Of a stretch of 64,000 nucleotides of DNA, positions 1 to 7,999 are shown piece by piece; the first letter of the stretch is position 1, and every line of letters starts with the position of its first letter. This stretch comes from a virus, in IMG/VR virus record IMGVR_UViG_3300023174_000155, positions 1-64,000 of that record. The stretch is one strand, 5' to 3'. The translations under genes were made by a program, and so were the position numbers. A model generated the notes under the pieces. It saw nothing but the letters and a program-made list of their open reading frames with translations, searched no databases and had not been told where the DNA came from.

Positions 1-148
1 TTGCATCTGATTCTGATGCATATAGCGCTCTTAGTTGTGCTTCTGCTGCCGTTCTTCCAGAGTGGCAACCTACTAGTTCACCAGTGTCTTGCTTAACAAC
101 AGCGTATCCGCTGCATCCTGCTGCATTCTGTTTAATTTGCCAAGGCAT
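1..148 (-). CDS. small conserved phage protein, 3' end outside window
   Basis: The ATG is at 148-146, with a GGAG ribosome site that overlaps the stop of the preceding gene. The visible 49 residues begin MPWQIKQNAAGCSGYAVV and contain GELVGCHSGRTAAEAQ. I recognise this layout (MPW..., two short conserved blocks, GxxVGCHxTxxEAxxxxxALYA) from small proteins scattered through actinophage and mycobacteriophage genomes, where the block can also be the N-terminus of a larger structural protein. The function is unknown. The reading frame runs off the left edge, so its full length cannot be judged. Confidence 0.7.
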   Translation of the reverse strand, partial: MPWQIKQNAAGCSGYAVVKQDTGELVGCHSGRTAAEAQLRALYASESDA

Positions 149-157
149 TTTATTCTC

Positions 158-478
158 CTAATTGTTTGGTATATCTGGATTATTCATTTCAATAATTCCA
201 AAGTCTTTTGATGCTTTTTTTCCTTCTTCAGTTAATTCAAATACAACGTTTAAGTCTTCGTCGTATGTTATATTAACTAAACCCATTTCATATAGCTTCA
301 TCATAGATTGATCTAGGTGCTCTGCATGAGCCTCCCATAAATCTGGTGCAACCTCTTTAGCAAGATCGGTAATTCCAAAAATGAACTCGCCATCTTCTGA
401 TATGCCAGCCACTTCTATAGCACCAATTTGTATATAGTAGTCTAACATTTCTCCGTCATCAGGATTTAAATCTTTCAT
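158..478 (-). CDS. hypothetical protein, possible winged-helix fold
   Basis: A 106-residue acidic protein starting MKDLNPDDGEMLDYYI. It has a predicted helix pattern and a short beta pair (LVNITYDEDLNVVFELTEEGK) that resembles the wing and final helix of a winged-helix domain. The start is supported by GAAAGG about 6 nt upstream. It lies 14 nt after the 3' end of a tRNA gene on the same strand, so the two are probably on one transcript. I do not recognise the family. A DNA-binding role is only a fold-level guess. Confidence 0.7.
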   Translation of the reverse strand: MKDLNPDDGEMLDYYIQIGAIEVAGISEDGEFIFGITDLAKEVAPDLWEAHAEHLDQSMMKLYEMGLVNITYDEDLNVVFELTEEGKKASKDFGIIEMNNPDIPNN

Positions 479-492
479 AGTTACCTTTCTTG

Positions 493-566
493 TACACCAG
501 GTAGGACTTGAACCTACGATAGCCGAATTATGAGTTCGGGGCCTTAACCAACTTGGCTACTGGTGC
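493..566 (-). tRNA. tRNA with CAT anticodon (Met, or Ile2)
   Basis: The reverse complement folds into a complete 74-nt cloverleaf. It has acceptor GCACCAG/CTGGTGT, D stem GCC/GGC, anticodon stem CCGAA/TTCGG with loop CTCATAA, T stem GTAGG/CCTAC with loop TTCAAGT, and discriminator A. No CCA is encoded. The CAT anticodon reads AUG, or AUA if the C is lysidylated as in tRNA-Ile2, and sequence alone does not decide which. It sits between two protein genes of the terminase transcript. Confidence 0.93.
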
Positions 567-573
567 CAAGTGT

Positions 574-825
574 TTATTGTAACGTACCGTCTTCATTTTT
601 GTCAATGGTTGTTTCTACTATCTGCTGTACATAATCAGAGAAATGTTTCCTTATATTTCCAGAAGGTCTAGAACCAAGGACTTTCCATAATCTTTTATAT
701 TCTATCACATTTGCAAATGTTGTGGGGCATAACAAAACTTCGTTATACTCTTTTAAAACTGTTGGTAGTGGTACATGTTTTCCACAGCACTTACATTCTT
801 TAGCTTTTTCTTGGTATATGCTCAT
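574..825 (-). CDS. small zinc-binding-like hypothetical protein
   Basis: An 83-residue protein whose N-terminus holds CKCCGKH followed by a later LCP, a likely metal site (CxCC...H...C). The rest is helical and basic. Its ATG overlaps the terminase stop as ATGA, so it is probably translationally coupled to the large terminase. The family is not recognised. Short zinc proteins beside terminases are sometimes HNH-related, but no HNH catalytic triad is visible here. Confidence 0.75.
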   Translation of the reverse strand: MSIYQEKAKECKCCGKHVPLPTVLKEYNEVLLCPTTFANVIEYKRLWKVLGSRPSGNIRKHFSDYVQQIVETTIDKNEDGTLQ

Positions 826-2633
826 AGTAACGTCATTCTCTCTATATCGCTTGCCAAACTATCTGGCATTCTAGGGGGCCTAATCATATTTGTAACAATC
901 TCATCTTTTTCTTTTTTACCAAAGTCCTGCTCAAATGACATAGACTCATATGTATGAATATTTACTTCTTCATTATTTGAAAACTTTGTTCTGCTTATTG
1001 CATTAAATATGGAACCACATACAGCATCCGCTAAATCTTTAGAACCTTTTCTTGGGTGATCTACTCTATCTCTCATTATCTTTAGCTGTAATAATTCATC
1101 AACAAGTAGGGGTATTGCTGGCCCTCTTAGTCTTTCTTCCGCCACAACCATTGCCATGTCATCGTAATGTTTCTTGGCAACAGATAAAATTTCTGTATTT
1201 ACTCCATATTGTTTTAGCTGCTGCATCATATCGTGGGAGTTCCATCTGTCAAAAGTGCACACCTTTATATTAAATCCTCTGGATCTAAGTGAAAGAATGT
1301 AATCCTTTACTTCAGTAAAATCAACAGATTTATCTTTTGTTGGCGTCCAATATCTTACAGCATCAACTTCAATAATAGGTGCTGCTTGAGAGTATGTATC
1401 TGTTACCTTTACATTAACCCATTTTTGCACATGAGACATGGCTACGGCACAATGGTCATGCTTTTGTGCAAGGTCGACATGAAGAAAATAAACTTTGTCT
1501 GGATCTGGTACAAACCATTCTTCAAGTCTTCCAAACCTATCAACTGCATGTGCTCCAACATTGAATGCCTTCTCAACTTTTTCTCTTGATTTAAAAAATG
1601 CATCAATTGCTTCTGGTGGCATGCATGCAAATCTAGATAAAGCATCAGTTGGGTTTGTATAGAATGATGTTTTAAAATCATCAATTGTTCTTACTGGGTT
1701 AATTTCCCATGTTGGTCTTTTTAATGCATATACTTTAGGAATCTTATATGAAATTATATGATCTTCCTCCCATTGAATTTCAAATTCATTACCCTCTGTT
1801 CCATCTGGCAAATCTTCATACATCTTAAACTTATGTTCACGAATAATAGTTTCTTTTTCAGCCACTACCGCATCGTATCTTTGCTGAATGTAATCATTCT
1901 TATATCTTGGGAATGAAAGAAGAATTACCTTACCAAAGTCTGGAAAACGTGAGTCAACTGAAGCTCTGTACATGTCATAAATTGCACTACCAGTTTTGGC
2001 CTGCTCATGGCCCGTAGTATTTTCAATACTAAATCCTGAAATTTCGTCTAGGATTACAACAATAACATTGTATCCTTCCCATGCCTCACGTTCTGAGTGT
2101 CCAGAATGAACTGTTATAGCTTTATCAAATTGAACTTCAGATGCCTTTGCATTGTATTTCCCAGCAAACCAAGGCGACTTATCAATTCTTGTTTTAAATC
2201 CTTTAAAGAAAACATTATTTGCCTGTTGAGAGTTAATAGCAATATTAATAATATCAATACTGTCTCCAGGAGGTTTTCCATAATATGTTGCTGGATCTTT
2301 TAGGCATAGCAATAGATAAACTATATAGGCTACAGCAATTGTTGAACAGTAGTCTTTTCCAGAACCTTTACCTAGCTGAGCAACAACTTCGTTTGCTGTT
2401 TGCTTAGATCTTATTCTTCCCTCTTCTTCGCCAAAAAGTTTAATAAGAGTTGCCTCTTTATAAATTTGAGAACTTTTTTCAATTAATGTGTATTGAAATT
2501 CAGATAATAGTGGCAAACCTAGGTACTCTGGGCTGTTCACAAATGTTCTTAAATCGACAGGCTTTTCGTCAAATTCTTCTCCGTCAAGTATGTCAATTAA
2601 ATCTGAAAAATCAAACGACATCGGCATCCTCAA
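822..2633 (-). CDS. terL: terminase large subunit (ATPase-nuclease)
   Basis: The DNA-packaging motor, about 600 residues. The ATPase half shows a Walker A-like LGKGSGKD (87-94) and a Walker B VILDE (D196, E197). The nuclease half shows VYFLHVDLAQ (acidic D387), CTFDRW, and a C-terminal DLADAVCGSI that fits the RNase H-like metal site. The residue after the Walker A lysine is Asp rather than Ser/Thr, a variant I have seen in actinophage terminases. The listed reading starts MRMPM. A GAGG ribosome site fits the third ATG (MSFDF, at 2621) better. It overlaps the putative small subunit upstream. It lies about 41 kb from the portal inside this window, so the two are adjacent only if the genome is circular beyond the edges. 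Confidence 0.95.
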   Translation of the reverse strand: MRMPMSFDFSDLIDILDGEEFDEKPVDLRTFVNSPEYLGLPLLSEFQYTLIEKSSQIYKEATLIKLFGEEEGRIRSKQTANEVVAQLGKGSGKDYCSTIAVAYIVYLLLCLKDPATYYGKPPGDSIDIINIAINSQQANNVFFKGFKTRIDKSPWFAGKYNAKASEVQFDKAITVHSGHSEREAWEGYNVIVVILDEISGFSIENTTGHEQAKTGSAIYDMYRASVDSRFPDFGKVILLSFPRYKNDYIQQRYDAVVAEKETIIREHKFKMYEDLPDGTEGNEFEIQWEEDHIISYKIPKVYALKRPTWEINPVRTIDDFKTSFYTNPTDALSRFACMPPEAIDAFFKSREKVEKAFNVGAHAVDRFGRLEEWFVPDPDKVYFLHVDLAQKHDHCAVAMSHVQKWVNVKVTDTYSQAAPIIEVDAVRYWTPTKDKSVDFTEVKDYILSLRSRGFNIKVCTFDRWNSHDMMQQLKQYGVNTEILSVAKKHYDDMAMVVAEERLRGPAIPLLVDELLQLKIMRDRVDHPRKGSKDLADAVCGSIFNAISRTKFSNNEEVNIHTYESMSFEQDFGKKEKDEIVTNMIRPPRMPDSLASDIERMTLL

Positions 2634-3153
2634 TTACAACTGATTCAACTATTCCAGTAATTTGTGAGAGCCTTTTAGCAACATCCATTTTGCATTTTGA
2701 ACATCCAGATGTAACCTCTTTTAATATTTTTACAAGTATGTCTTGCTTGCGCTCTGTTTCTGCAATTTGTCCAGCCAATTCAGCGTTATCTAACAAACCT
2801 ACTTGCTGTAGCATTCCAATTCTTTTTGTTTCAATGTCTGATATAAGCTTTAGCGCATTAGCCTTAACATTTAGTTGACCAGATTGATCTGCATCCTCTA
2901 CGGTCTTCCAGGCCTCTTTAATGAGCATTGCGTAGTGCTGGTCTGCCCCAGAGATTGCTTCTTTTGCACGTTCTCTTGAGGATGTGTCGTTGTGTACAAC
3001 AGATTTCCACTCGTCAATAAGCTCAACAACCTCTGCACGTTTAAATCCAGTAAGGCTTGCTATTGTTGTGGGATTGTTACCCTTAAGTAGTTCTTCAACT
3101 ACTTTATTCATGCGATCATAATGATCTGCTAATTCAATTTCGATTGTAATCAT
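2611..3153 (-). CDS. putative terminase small subunit
   Basis: A 180-residue protein directly upstream of and overlapping terL. Residues about 17-50 (VVEELLKGNNPTTIASLTGFK onward) form a helix-turn-helix typical of small terminase DNA-recognition domains. The middle is a long helical segment suited to oligomerisation, and the C-terminus has a CSKC pair. Position and HTH support a role in recognising phage DNA for packaging. No closer family call can be made by eye. Confidence 0.7.
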   Translation of the reverse strand: MITIEIELADHYDRMNKVVEELLKGNNPTTIASLTGFKRAEVVELIDEWKSVVHNDTSSRERAKEAISGADQHYAMLIKEAWKTVEDADQSGQLNVKANALKLISDIETKRIGMLQQVGLLDNAELAGQIAETERKQDILVKILKEVTSGCSKCKMDVAKRLSQITGIVESVVIEDADVV

Positions 3154-3472
3154 CCTCTATTCTTTGAATATCATCTTCTCCGAAATAGGTTCCTGTTTGA
3201 ACTTCAATAAATTCAACTGGACTTAATTGAGACTCTATTCTATGAAGGTCCCCAGCTTTTATATCTATGGAGTGACCTGGTGACATAATTTTGCTTACAC
3301 CGTTTATTGTTACATATGGATTACCAGAAACTATAAACCAATGTTCATGTCTTTTTTCATGTCTCTGGTATGACAATCTTTTGCCAGCCTCAACATAAAT
3401 ATATTTTGTTTTATGATTACTAGATTCATTAAGAATTGTGTAATGCCCCCACGGTCTATTTTCTGTAGTCAT
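3134..3472 (-). CDS. cupin, ManC/type II phosphomannose isomerase C-terminal domain
   Basis: A 112-residue stand-alone cupin. It has RPWGHY at the start, RLSYQRHEKRHEHWFIVSG as the metal-binding cupin motif 1, IKAGDLHRI as motif 2, and the ending GTYFGEDDIQRIEDDYNR, the usual tail of mannose-6-phosphate isomerase / mannose-1-phosphate guanylyltransferase C-terminal domains. It probably binds or isomerises a sugar phosphate. It heads a cluster of glycosyltransferases and a methyltransferase. There is no ribosome site. A promoter places the transcript start at or next to the ATG, so it is probably leaderless. Confidence 0.85.
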   Translation of the reverse strand: MTTENRPWGHYTILNESSNHKTKYIYVEAGKRLSYQRHEKRHEHWFIVSGNPYVTINGVSKIMSPGHSIDIKAGDLHRIESQLSPVEFIEVQTGTYFGEDDIQRIEDDYNRN

Positions 3473-3478
3473 TACATT

Positions 3479-3507
3479 ATTATACTTCTAGTCGACTGAA
3501 ATAGCAA
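3479..3507 (-). promoter_or_regulatory. promoter, leaderless, for cupin-terminase transcript
   Basis: On the minus strand TTGCTA is followed by 17 nt and then a perfect TATAAT. Six nt later comes the ATG of the cupin gene. No Shine-Dalgarno sequence fits between them. This would drive the cupin, the terminase genes, the tRNA and the genes after it. Confidence 0.7.
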
Positions 3508-3832
3508 GTTTTTTAGCAATTTTAAGTAAGATTAAATAACCAATCATGTCGTCAATATCATTATCTCCTGCAAATCCTGCTCCATTTTTAATTCTATTAA
3601 TCTTATCATCAATACGGATTTTAATTTGTTCTTGATTGTCCGCCTGAGAAAATATTCTAATTGGTGACAAGGCTGAGTCTCCGTACGATATATTTTTATT
3701 AATTAACATCTCTGCAATATCAAGACATTCTCTAATTATTTTATGTCCAGACGGTGCATCTGTTGCTATTAATTGTAAATCTGTTACCCATGATTGATAG
3801 CTATCTTTGTTTGGATAATCTGTTCCCGCCAT
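3488..3832 (-). CDS. Nmad1 / DUF1599-family protein
   Basis: A 114-residue all-helical protein with the signature NKNISYGDSALSPIRIF, then IRIDDKINRIKNG, then DIDDMIGYLILLKIAKK. This matches the family known as DUF1599, later named nucleotide modification associated domain 1, which is linked to modified-base systems in phages. Its MazG-like acidic helices suggest nucleotide binding or hydrolysis. It overlaps the downstream start of nothing, and its ATG abuts the stop of the glycosyltransferase gene, consistent with one operon. Confidence 0.75.
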   Translation of the reverse strand: MAGTDYPNKDSYQSWVTDLQLIATDAPSGHKIIRECLDIAEMLINKNISYGDSALSPIRIFSQADNQEQIKIRIDDKINRIKNGAGFAGDNDIDDMIGYLILLKIAKKLAISVD

Positions 3833-4551
3833 TATCTAGTACCTTTCACTATTGGATCTTCAATCCATTGAACATAATTTCCATCATTCCATTTTTGGCT
3901 TCCATAAATATGCTTTACTGATTCAAAATGGAATATCCTCCATTGCTCTCCGCCGTAACAGTGGAACTTATATAGTTTAGCATTATTACAAGAATTTAAC
4001 AATAGGTAATCATCTATAAGACTTGTTACTTTTATATCAAGAATTTTCATAATACCATCTGTCCAAATTGCTGGGCCAGTATGAGTATGTACAAAATGAG
4101 GTGATCCGTATTCTGGGTTTAACAATCTATCTTTAATTAAATCTAATACTGATTTTAAAATTGGGTTGCCTGATGTAGATGCAAATGTCCATTGGCAAAA
4201 ATGATCTGATGTTTCTGGGCAAACTATAAACTCTTTATCTTCAATCATCCATGAAGAAATTGGTTTTAAACACTCTGTGTCTAAATCTGCATACACTCCA
4301 CCATACTTATAGATAACCATATAACGCCATAAATCTCCACGCATTACACCAACTGGAAGACTAATAAAAATATCGTACCACTCCTGACCATATTCATTTT
4401 TAATAAATTCTGCAGCCTGTGTGTCATCCATGTACCTATGCTCATATTCTGGATTTAAATTTTTCCAAGTATCCATTGCCTCGTGCATATAAAGAGCAAG
4501 TGTCTCCTGTGGGTCCTTATAAGTTTGCCAAATAATTTTAGGAATTGTCAT
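3832..4551 (-). CDS. glycosyltransferase, DXD sugar-binding (OCH1-like)
   Basis: It begins MTIPKIIWQTYKDPQ, the classic start of the glycosyltransferase family containing a DXD sugar-binding region. The donor site is visible as GVMRGDLWRY followed by GGVYADLDTEC (D89, D91). It transfers a sugar from a nucleotide donor; the acceptor is unknown. A longer reading to 4566 exists, but GGAG 7 nt before the ATG at 4551 and the family N-terminus favour 4551. It overlaps the methyltransferase gene upstream by a few bases. Confidence 0.88.
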   Translation of the reverse strand: MTIPKIIWQTYKDPQETLALYMHEAMDTWKNLNPEYEHRYMDDTQAAEFIKNEYGQEWYDIFISLPVGVMRGDLWRYMVIYKYGGVYADLDTECLKPISSWMIEDKEFIVCPETSDHFCQWTFASTSGNPILKSVLDLIKDRLLNPEYGSPHFVHTHTGPAIWTDGIMKILDIKVTSLIDDYLLLNSCNNAKLYKFHCYGGEQWRIFHFESVKHIYGSQKWNDGNYVQWIEDPIVKGTR

Positions 4552-5062
4552 TATTAAACTCCGCAATAAATGTTCCAGTTACCTCAAACTTCTTATACTG
4601 TGTAATACCTTTAAACTTTTCCAAAACTCTTTCCATTGTCCAGTCTTCTTCTACATGAACCTCATATGGGTTTCCATTAATTGCATCTTGATGATAATGA
4701 ATTATTGGTATTGAAATCATCGCACACTTAGCCTGTTTTGATATATTCTCCCACAAAGCAACTGCATCATGCTCTGACATATGCTCAAGGATGTCTCCTA
4801 GGATTACTAGGTCATATTTAAAATTTGTCATCTCTCTTACATCTATTGCAAATAACTTATCGTATCTATTGAGCAGATCAAATTGATCTATGTATGGTTG
4901 CCAGACCTCTACAGCACTTACTAAGACTCCCGCACCTAGCCCCTCCCTAATTAAATTAAGATAGGTGCCTTGACCAGCTCCTACGTCTAACACAGTTTTT
5001 GGAGACAACTCAATTATTTTTTGCTGAGCCCATGGTTTATTTTCTGGATTAGAGTATCCCAT
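4538..5062 (-). CDS. SAM-dependent methyltransferase (class I)
   Basis: A 174-residue Rossmann-type enzyme. TVLDVGAGQGTY (about 23-34) is the SAM-binding motif I, and DLVILGDILEHM is the motif IV/post-loop region common to UbiE/COQ5-like small-molecule methyltransferases. Placed between two glycosyltransferases, it likely methylates a sugar or sugar precursor. DNA methylation is less likely because no DPPY/NPPY motif is present. Confidence 0.85.
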   Translation of the reverse strand: MGYSNPENKPWAQQKIIELSPKTVLDVGAGQGTYLNLIREGLGAGVLVSAVEVWQPYIDQFDLLNRYDKLFAIDVREMTNFKYDLVILGDILEHMSEHDAVALWENISKQAKCAMISIPIIHYHQDAINGNPYEVHVEEDWTMERVLEKFKGITQYKKFEVTGTFIAEFNNDNS

Positions 5063-5744
5063 TTAGTATTTCTCTTTTCTGTGTTGTTTGAAATGTTGAT
5101 TCCGTAGGAAACAATGTGCATGGAAATTCTGACGAAGGCTTAACTGTATATACATTAAACAGATTTTGTTGTCTAAACATATACCAATCTAAGGGTAGTT
5201 TAAATCCGTACGAGTTGTCTATCATTTTCTGAGCCGCAGCTCTTGTGATTACATAGCATAAGCATGACCAATCTTGATACGCTAAACATACATCGTCAGA
5301 CCCAAAGTCATGGCTGCTTGTATGTTTTTCAAATTGATCTGCTGGAGAAAACGCATGAAACGCATCCCAGTTTTCTGGGAGTTGATTTATATAATTAATT
5401 AAAATATCAATAAATCCATCTGAATGAACGATATCGTCTTCCATTAATATCAGGTAATCTGCGTCTGATTTTAAGAAATTATTCCATGCAGTCCAGTTGC
5501 TTGCCCATATTCCAATCTCGCCATACCTCCAGCCCTGTTCTCCGTGAAGATTATAGCCATCTTTATCTGGTACAAAATCAGGGTTGTCTTTTACAAAATT
5601 CTTAAAATCCTCGTAGCCTGATATCTTAATTGTTGGCGTGTGTAATACTTTTGAATATGGGTATAAATAATCATTCATTGATTTTACTAATGCTGACCGC
5701 TCATCATTTCCTTCAATGTGAAAAATTTTATGTGCAAACTTCAT
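5049..5744 (-). CDS. glycosyltransferase family 25-like
   Basis: A 231-residue protein with the GT25 (LPS biosynthesis) pattern. GEIGIWASNWTAWNNF is followed by ADYLILMEDDIVHSDGF, with the EDD nucleotide-sugar/metal site at 102-104, and later a WSCLCYVITRAAAQKM block. It is expected to transfer a hexose from a nucleotide sugar. First gene of the sugar cluster. Its start overlaps the stop of a tiny HTH gene (ATGA). Confidence 0.85.
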   Translation of the reverse strand: MKFAHKIFHIEGNDERSALVKSMNDYLYPYSKVLHTPTIKISGYEDFKNFVKDNPDFVPDKDGYNLHGEQGWRYGEIGIWASNWTAWNNFLKSDADYLILMEDDIVHSDGFIDILINYINQLPENWDAFHAFSPADQFEKHTSSHDFGSDDVCLAYQDWSCLCYVITRAAAQKMIDNSYGFKLPLDWYMFRQQNLFNVYTVKPSSEFPCTLFPTESTFQTTQKREILNGIL

Positions 5745-5887
5745 CTTTTTTTAATTAATCCAAACTGATCTAGGTATCTCTGTATGGTCATAGCAGAAAC
5801 ATTGCATTCTTTTGCTATCTCTGTAACTGTTTTCTTTTGTACAACATATCTTCTATGTAGCCAATCCTTGCTTTGATACAACTTCAT
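5741..5887 (-). CDS. 48-residue helix-turn-helix protein
   Basis: ATG at 5887, TGA at 5743-5741; both ends overlap neighbours as ATGA, which argues strongly that it is real despite its size. The protein MKLYQSKDWLHRRYVV continues with KTVTEIAKECNVSAMTIQRY, a near-textbook helix-turn-helix of the homeodomain-like/sigma-70 region 4 type, ending FGLIKKR. It is probably a DNA-binding regulator or accessory of the recombination genes. Target unknown. Confidence 0.85.
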   Translation of the reverse strand: MKLYQSKDWLHRRYVVQKKTVTEIAKECNVSAMTIQRYLDQFGLIKKR

Positions 5888-6453
5888 CGTTTTGTCAACA
5901 CCTTATTTGCATAATGAGCAATTCCAAATGAATCTGCTACATCAAAATCTTCTAAAGATAGCCTATACTTACTATTAAAGTAATCTACAGTTCTTTGTTT
6001 ACGCATATTTCTTAATTGTGTTTTATACCATGAGTCTGCGTATCCTGGGTTCTTTACTCTGACTGCCGACTTCTCATCTTTTGTTGGATTTTTGTTTCCA
6101 ATATAAGCCTGCCAAGCGGTAGGAGAAATAGTGATAACCTTAGCTCCAGTAGACATAAGCTCAGCAATAACAACACCATATACATAAGACAATTTTATCA
6201 CAGCATCTGGTGATCTGACAAGGATTGCCCCCTCTACAACTATATAGTCTGACTTTAATTCATTTAACATTACAGACATTTTTATCTTGGCATCATATAT
6301 TTTTTCGTATATATCATTGCCTTCCAGATTAATCTTACCCCACTTCAAAGGGAGATCGTTTTCCATCAAACAGAAAGCAATAGAGTTGGTAGAGGCGTCT
6401 ATCCCTAGAACTCTATTGGCCTGTGTTTTTTTTAAACTAGCTAACGTCATCAA
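5884..6453 (-). CDS. RuvC-like Holliday junction resolvase
   Basis: A 189-residue RNase H-fold nuclease. The acidic residues are placed as in RuvC: RVLGIDAS (D19), IVVEGA (E74), and FDVADSFGIAHYA (D171, D174) at the C-terminus. It would cut branched DNA before packaging. It overlaps a zinc-finger gene upstream and a tiny HTH gene downstream, within the replication/recombination operon. Confidence 0.88.
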   Translation of the reverse strand: MMTLASLKKTQANRVLGIDASTNSIAFCLMENDLPLKWGKINLEGNDIYEKIYDAKIKMSVMLNELKSDYIVVEGAILVRSPDAVIKLSYVYGVVIAELMSTGAKVITISPTAWQAYIGNKNPTKDEKSAVRVKNPGYADSWYKTQLRNMRKQRTVDYFNSKYRLSLEDFDVADSFGIAHYANKVLTKR

Positions 6454-6715
6454 TCATGCCAATCAATTTATTTTTATTAGAAACATTAATCTTTTTTTCA
6501 CAGGCTGAACATATAGTAGACTGATTGTACCTGCTCAACTTAATTTTACATTTAGAACAGGCTCTGAATGCGCCATTCCTAATTGCTTTCTTTTCATAAT
6601 ACTTCTCCATAATTCTTCTGTTTGTTGCAACTCTGCAACATTCATCAGAACAATATTTTTGATTATGAGTCTTGGCATCGAAGTCTTTGGCACACTCCTT
6701 GTTACCACAAATCAT
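6437..6715 (-). CDS. double zinc-ribbon protein
   Basis: 92 residues with two metal sites: CGNKEC...KYCSDEC near the N-terminus and CSKCKI...ICSACEKK in the second half, joined by a basic linker. Proteins of this kind often bind DNA or act with nucleases. It overlaps the RuvC-like gene and the PD-(D/E)XK nuclease gene (ATGA), so it may be an accessory of either. No catalytic motif is visible. Confidence 0.8.
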   Translation of the reverse strand: MICGNKECAKDFDAKTHNQKYCSDECCRVATNRRIMEKYYEKKAIRNGAFRACSKCKIKLSRYNQSTICSACEKKINVSNKNKLIGMIDDVS

Positions 6716-7503
6716 ATCTTTGGTACCTCAAACTTTTCTATTTGAACTGTACCAACTGGTGTTTCTTTTGCATAACATTCTTTTTTAATTGGGCAATATG
6801 TGCAAGGCATCTTTGACTTAGTTGCACCAATTGGACGCATAGGAAGATCCCCATCTTGAAAATTATCCCAAACTTCTTGCATCCACAGAAAAGTATCTTC
6901 AATTATCTGAGTATTCTTTTCGTTCATAGATACTGGAATAATTAATATCTCTTGAGTATTTTTATTTTCATATAGAAAGAAACCTTCTTTTGCATTTTTT
7001 AATTTCATATATGTAAGAAGCTGAAGCATGTGATTAGCAGATGACTTCATTTCCGCTTGTCTTGTATCCCAAACTTCTTGCTTTGCAGTTTTAATTTCTC
7101 CAATTACCGTCTCGCCATCATATTCCATAATCAAATCAATAAAACCTCTAATAGGAGGATACTCATTAACAATCTCTTCTTCTTCCGCTCTCCACTCAGG
7201 CATAGTCTTGATTAAATTCTGAAGTCTTTCATGAGCCTGTGTGCCTTGAGCCATATTAGCAACAGCAACTGCATCATTATCGTCAATAAACATAGCACCA
7301 CTAAATGCCATATACCAATATCTTGGGCATGTTCCATGTCCATAGCCTAAAGAACTTGGGCTAAATGACTTCTTTGTCATCTCACCATCTGCACGTTTTG
7401 TATTTCTATATGACTCATCAAGCAAGGCAGCAAAGCGTTCTGGATCAAAAAACTTGCCTGTGTGCTTTTTAAATTTAAGATTTTTTACTATATCTCTACC
7501 CAT
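6712..7503 (-). CDS. Cas4/RecB-like PD-(D/E)XK exonuclease with Fe-S cysteines
   Basis: 263 residues. A cysteine at GTCPRYWY near the N-terminus and a C-terminal PCTYCPIKKECY give the four cysteines of an iron-sulfur cluster in Cas4/AddB-type nucleases. Between them RGFIDLIMEYDG and VIGEIKTAK supply the D...ExK catalytic core. It is annotated in many actinophages as Cas4-family exonuclease, working with RecA. There is no CRISPR array or Cas1/Cas2 here, so a role in phage recombination or replication is the sensible reading. Confidence 0.9.
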   Translation of the reverse strand: MGRDIVKNLKFKKHTGKFFDPERFAALLDESYRNTKRADGEMTKKSFSPSSLGYGHGTCPRYWYMAFSGAMFIDDNDAVAVANMAQGTQAHERLQNLIKTMPEWRAEEEEIVNEYPPIRGFIDLIMEYDGETVIGEIKTAKQEVWDTRQAEMKSSANHMLQLLTYMKLKNAKEGFFLYENKNTQEILIIPVSMNEKNTQIIEDTFLWMQEVWDNFQDGDLPMRPIGATKSKMPCTYCPIKKECYAKETPVGTVQIEKFEVPKI

Positions 7504-7841
7504 TATGAATTGTATCTAACGACATACTTAAGTGCATCTACAAGTTTGTCTATGGACTCCTTTACTGAGTAATATACGTTCTTCTTATTGTTGTTCACTG
7601 TTCCCGCTTTATCTTTAGCAATTGTTGAATATACTGATGACATAACTGCAAATTTAGTGGACATTGCTTGAAGCTCCATAATAAGCATAGGTGCTTTTGC
7701 AGATGGGACATCTGGATTCATTAATAATTTTACCACAATAGCCAGAGCTTTATCTAAATGCTCATCCTTCATAAATTCATGCAGATCATTAAACTCTGTA
7801 ATATCACTTATTAACTCTAATGTATTTTTATCCTGTGTCAT
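7503..7841 (-). CDS. hypothetical helical protein
   Basis: 112 residues from the ATG at 7841 (MTQDKNTLELI). A longer in-frame start at 7877 is unlikely because the 7841 start forms an ATGA overlap with the XapX gene upstream. Mostly helical, with no cysteine motif. It immediately precedes the Cas4-like nuclease and overlaps it, so it could be a partner, but no function is recognised. Confidence 0.75.
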   Translation of the reverse strand: MTQDKNTLELISDITEFNDLHEFMKDEHLDKALAIVVKLLMNPDVPSAKAPMLIMELQAMSTKFAVMSSVYSTIAKDKAGTVNNNKKNVYYSVKESIDKLVDALKYVVRYNS

Positions 7842-7999
7842 GAAAGAATCCTTTGAACTAAACCGTATCCCATCCATAAACCAAATATTCCCATTAGACC
7901 AGCAAATACTGGTGGTGCTGGTACTGGAAGCTTAAATATACTAAATACCGCTCCTACTCCCATGCCTGTTAACGTTGTTAAAAAAACTTCTTTAATCAT
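7838..7999 (-). CDS. XapX-domain small membrane protein
   Basis: 53 residues starting MIKEVFLTTLTGMGVGAVF, with a GGAGG ribosome site. The core LPVPAPPVFAGLMGIFGLW is the XapX (DUF1427) signature: two hydrophobic helices around a PxPAPP turn with glycine spacing. It ends in an ATGA overlap with the next gene and overlaps the stop of the gene before. XapX proteins are tiny inner-membrane proteins of unknown function in bacteria. In a phage it could act in lysis timing or membrane remodelling, but nothing here proves that. Confidence 0.85.
   Translation of the reverse strand: MIKEVFLTTLTGMGVGAVFSIFKLPVPAPPVFAGLMGIFGLWMGYGLVQRILS

Noticed and set aside
7838-7999. Holin
   Set aside because: The two-helix membrane protein could be mistaken for a holin, but its motif is XapX and no endolysin is adjacent.
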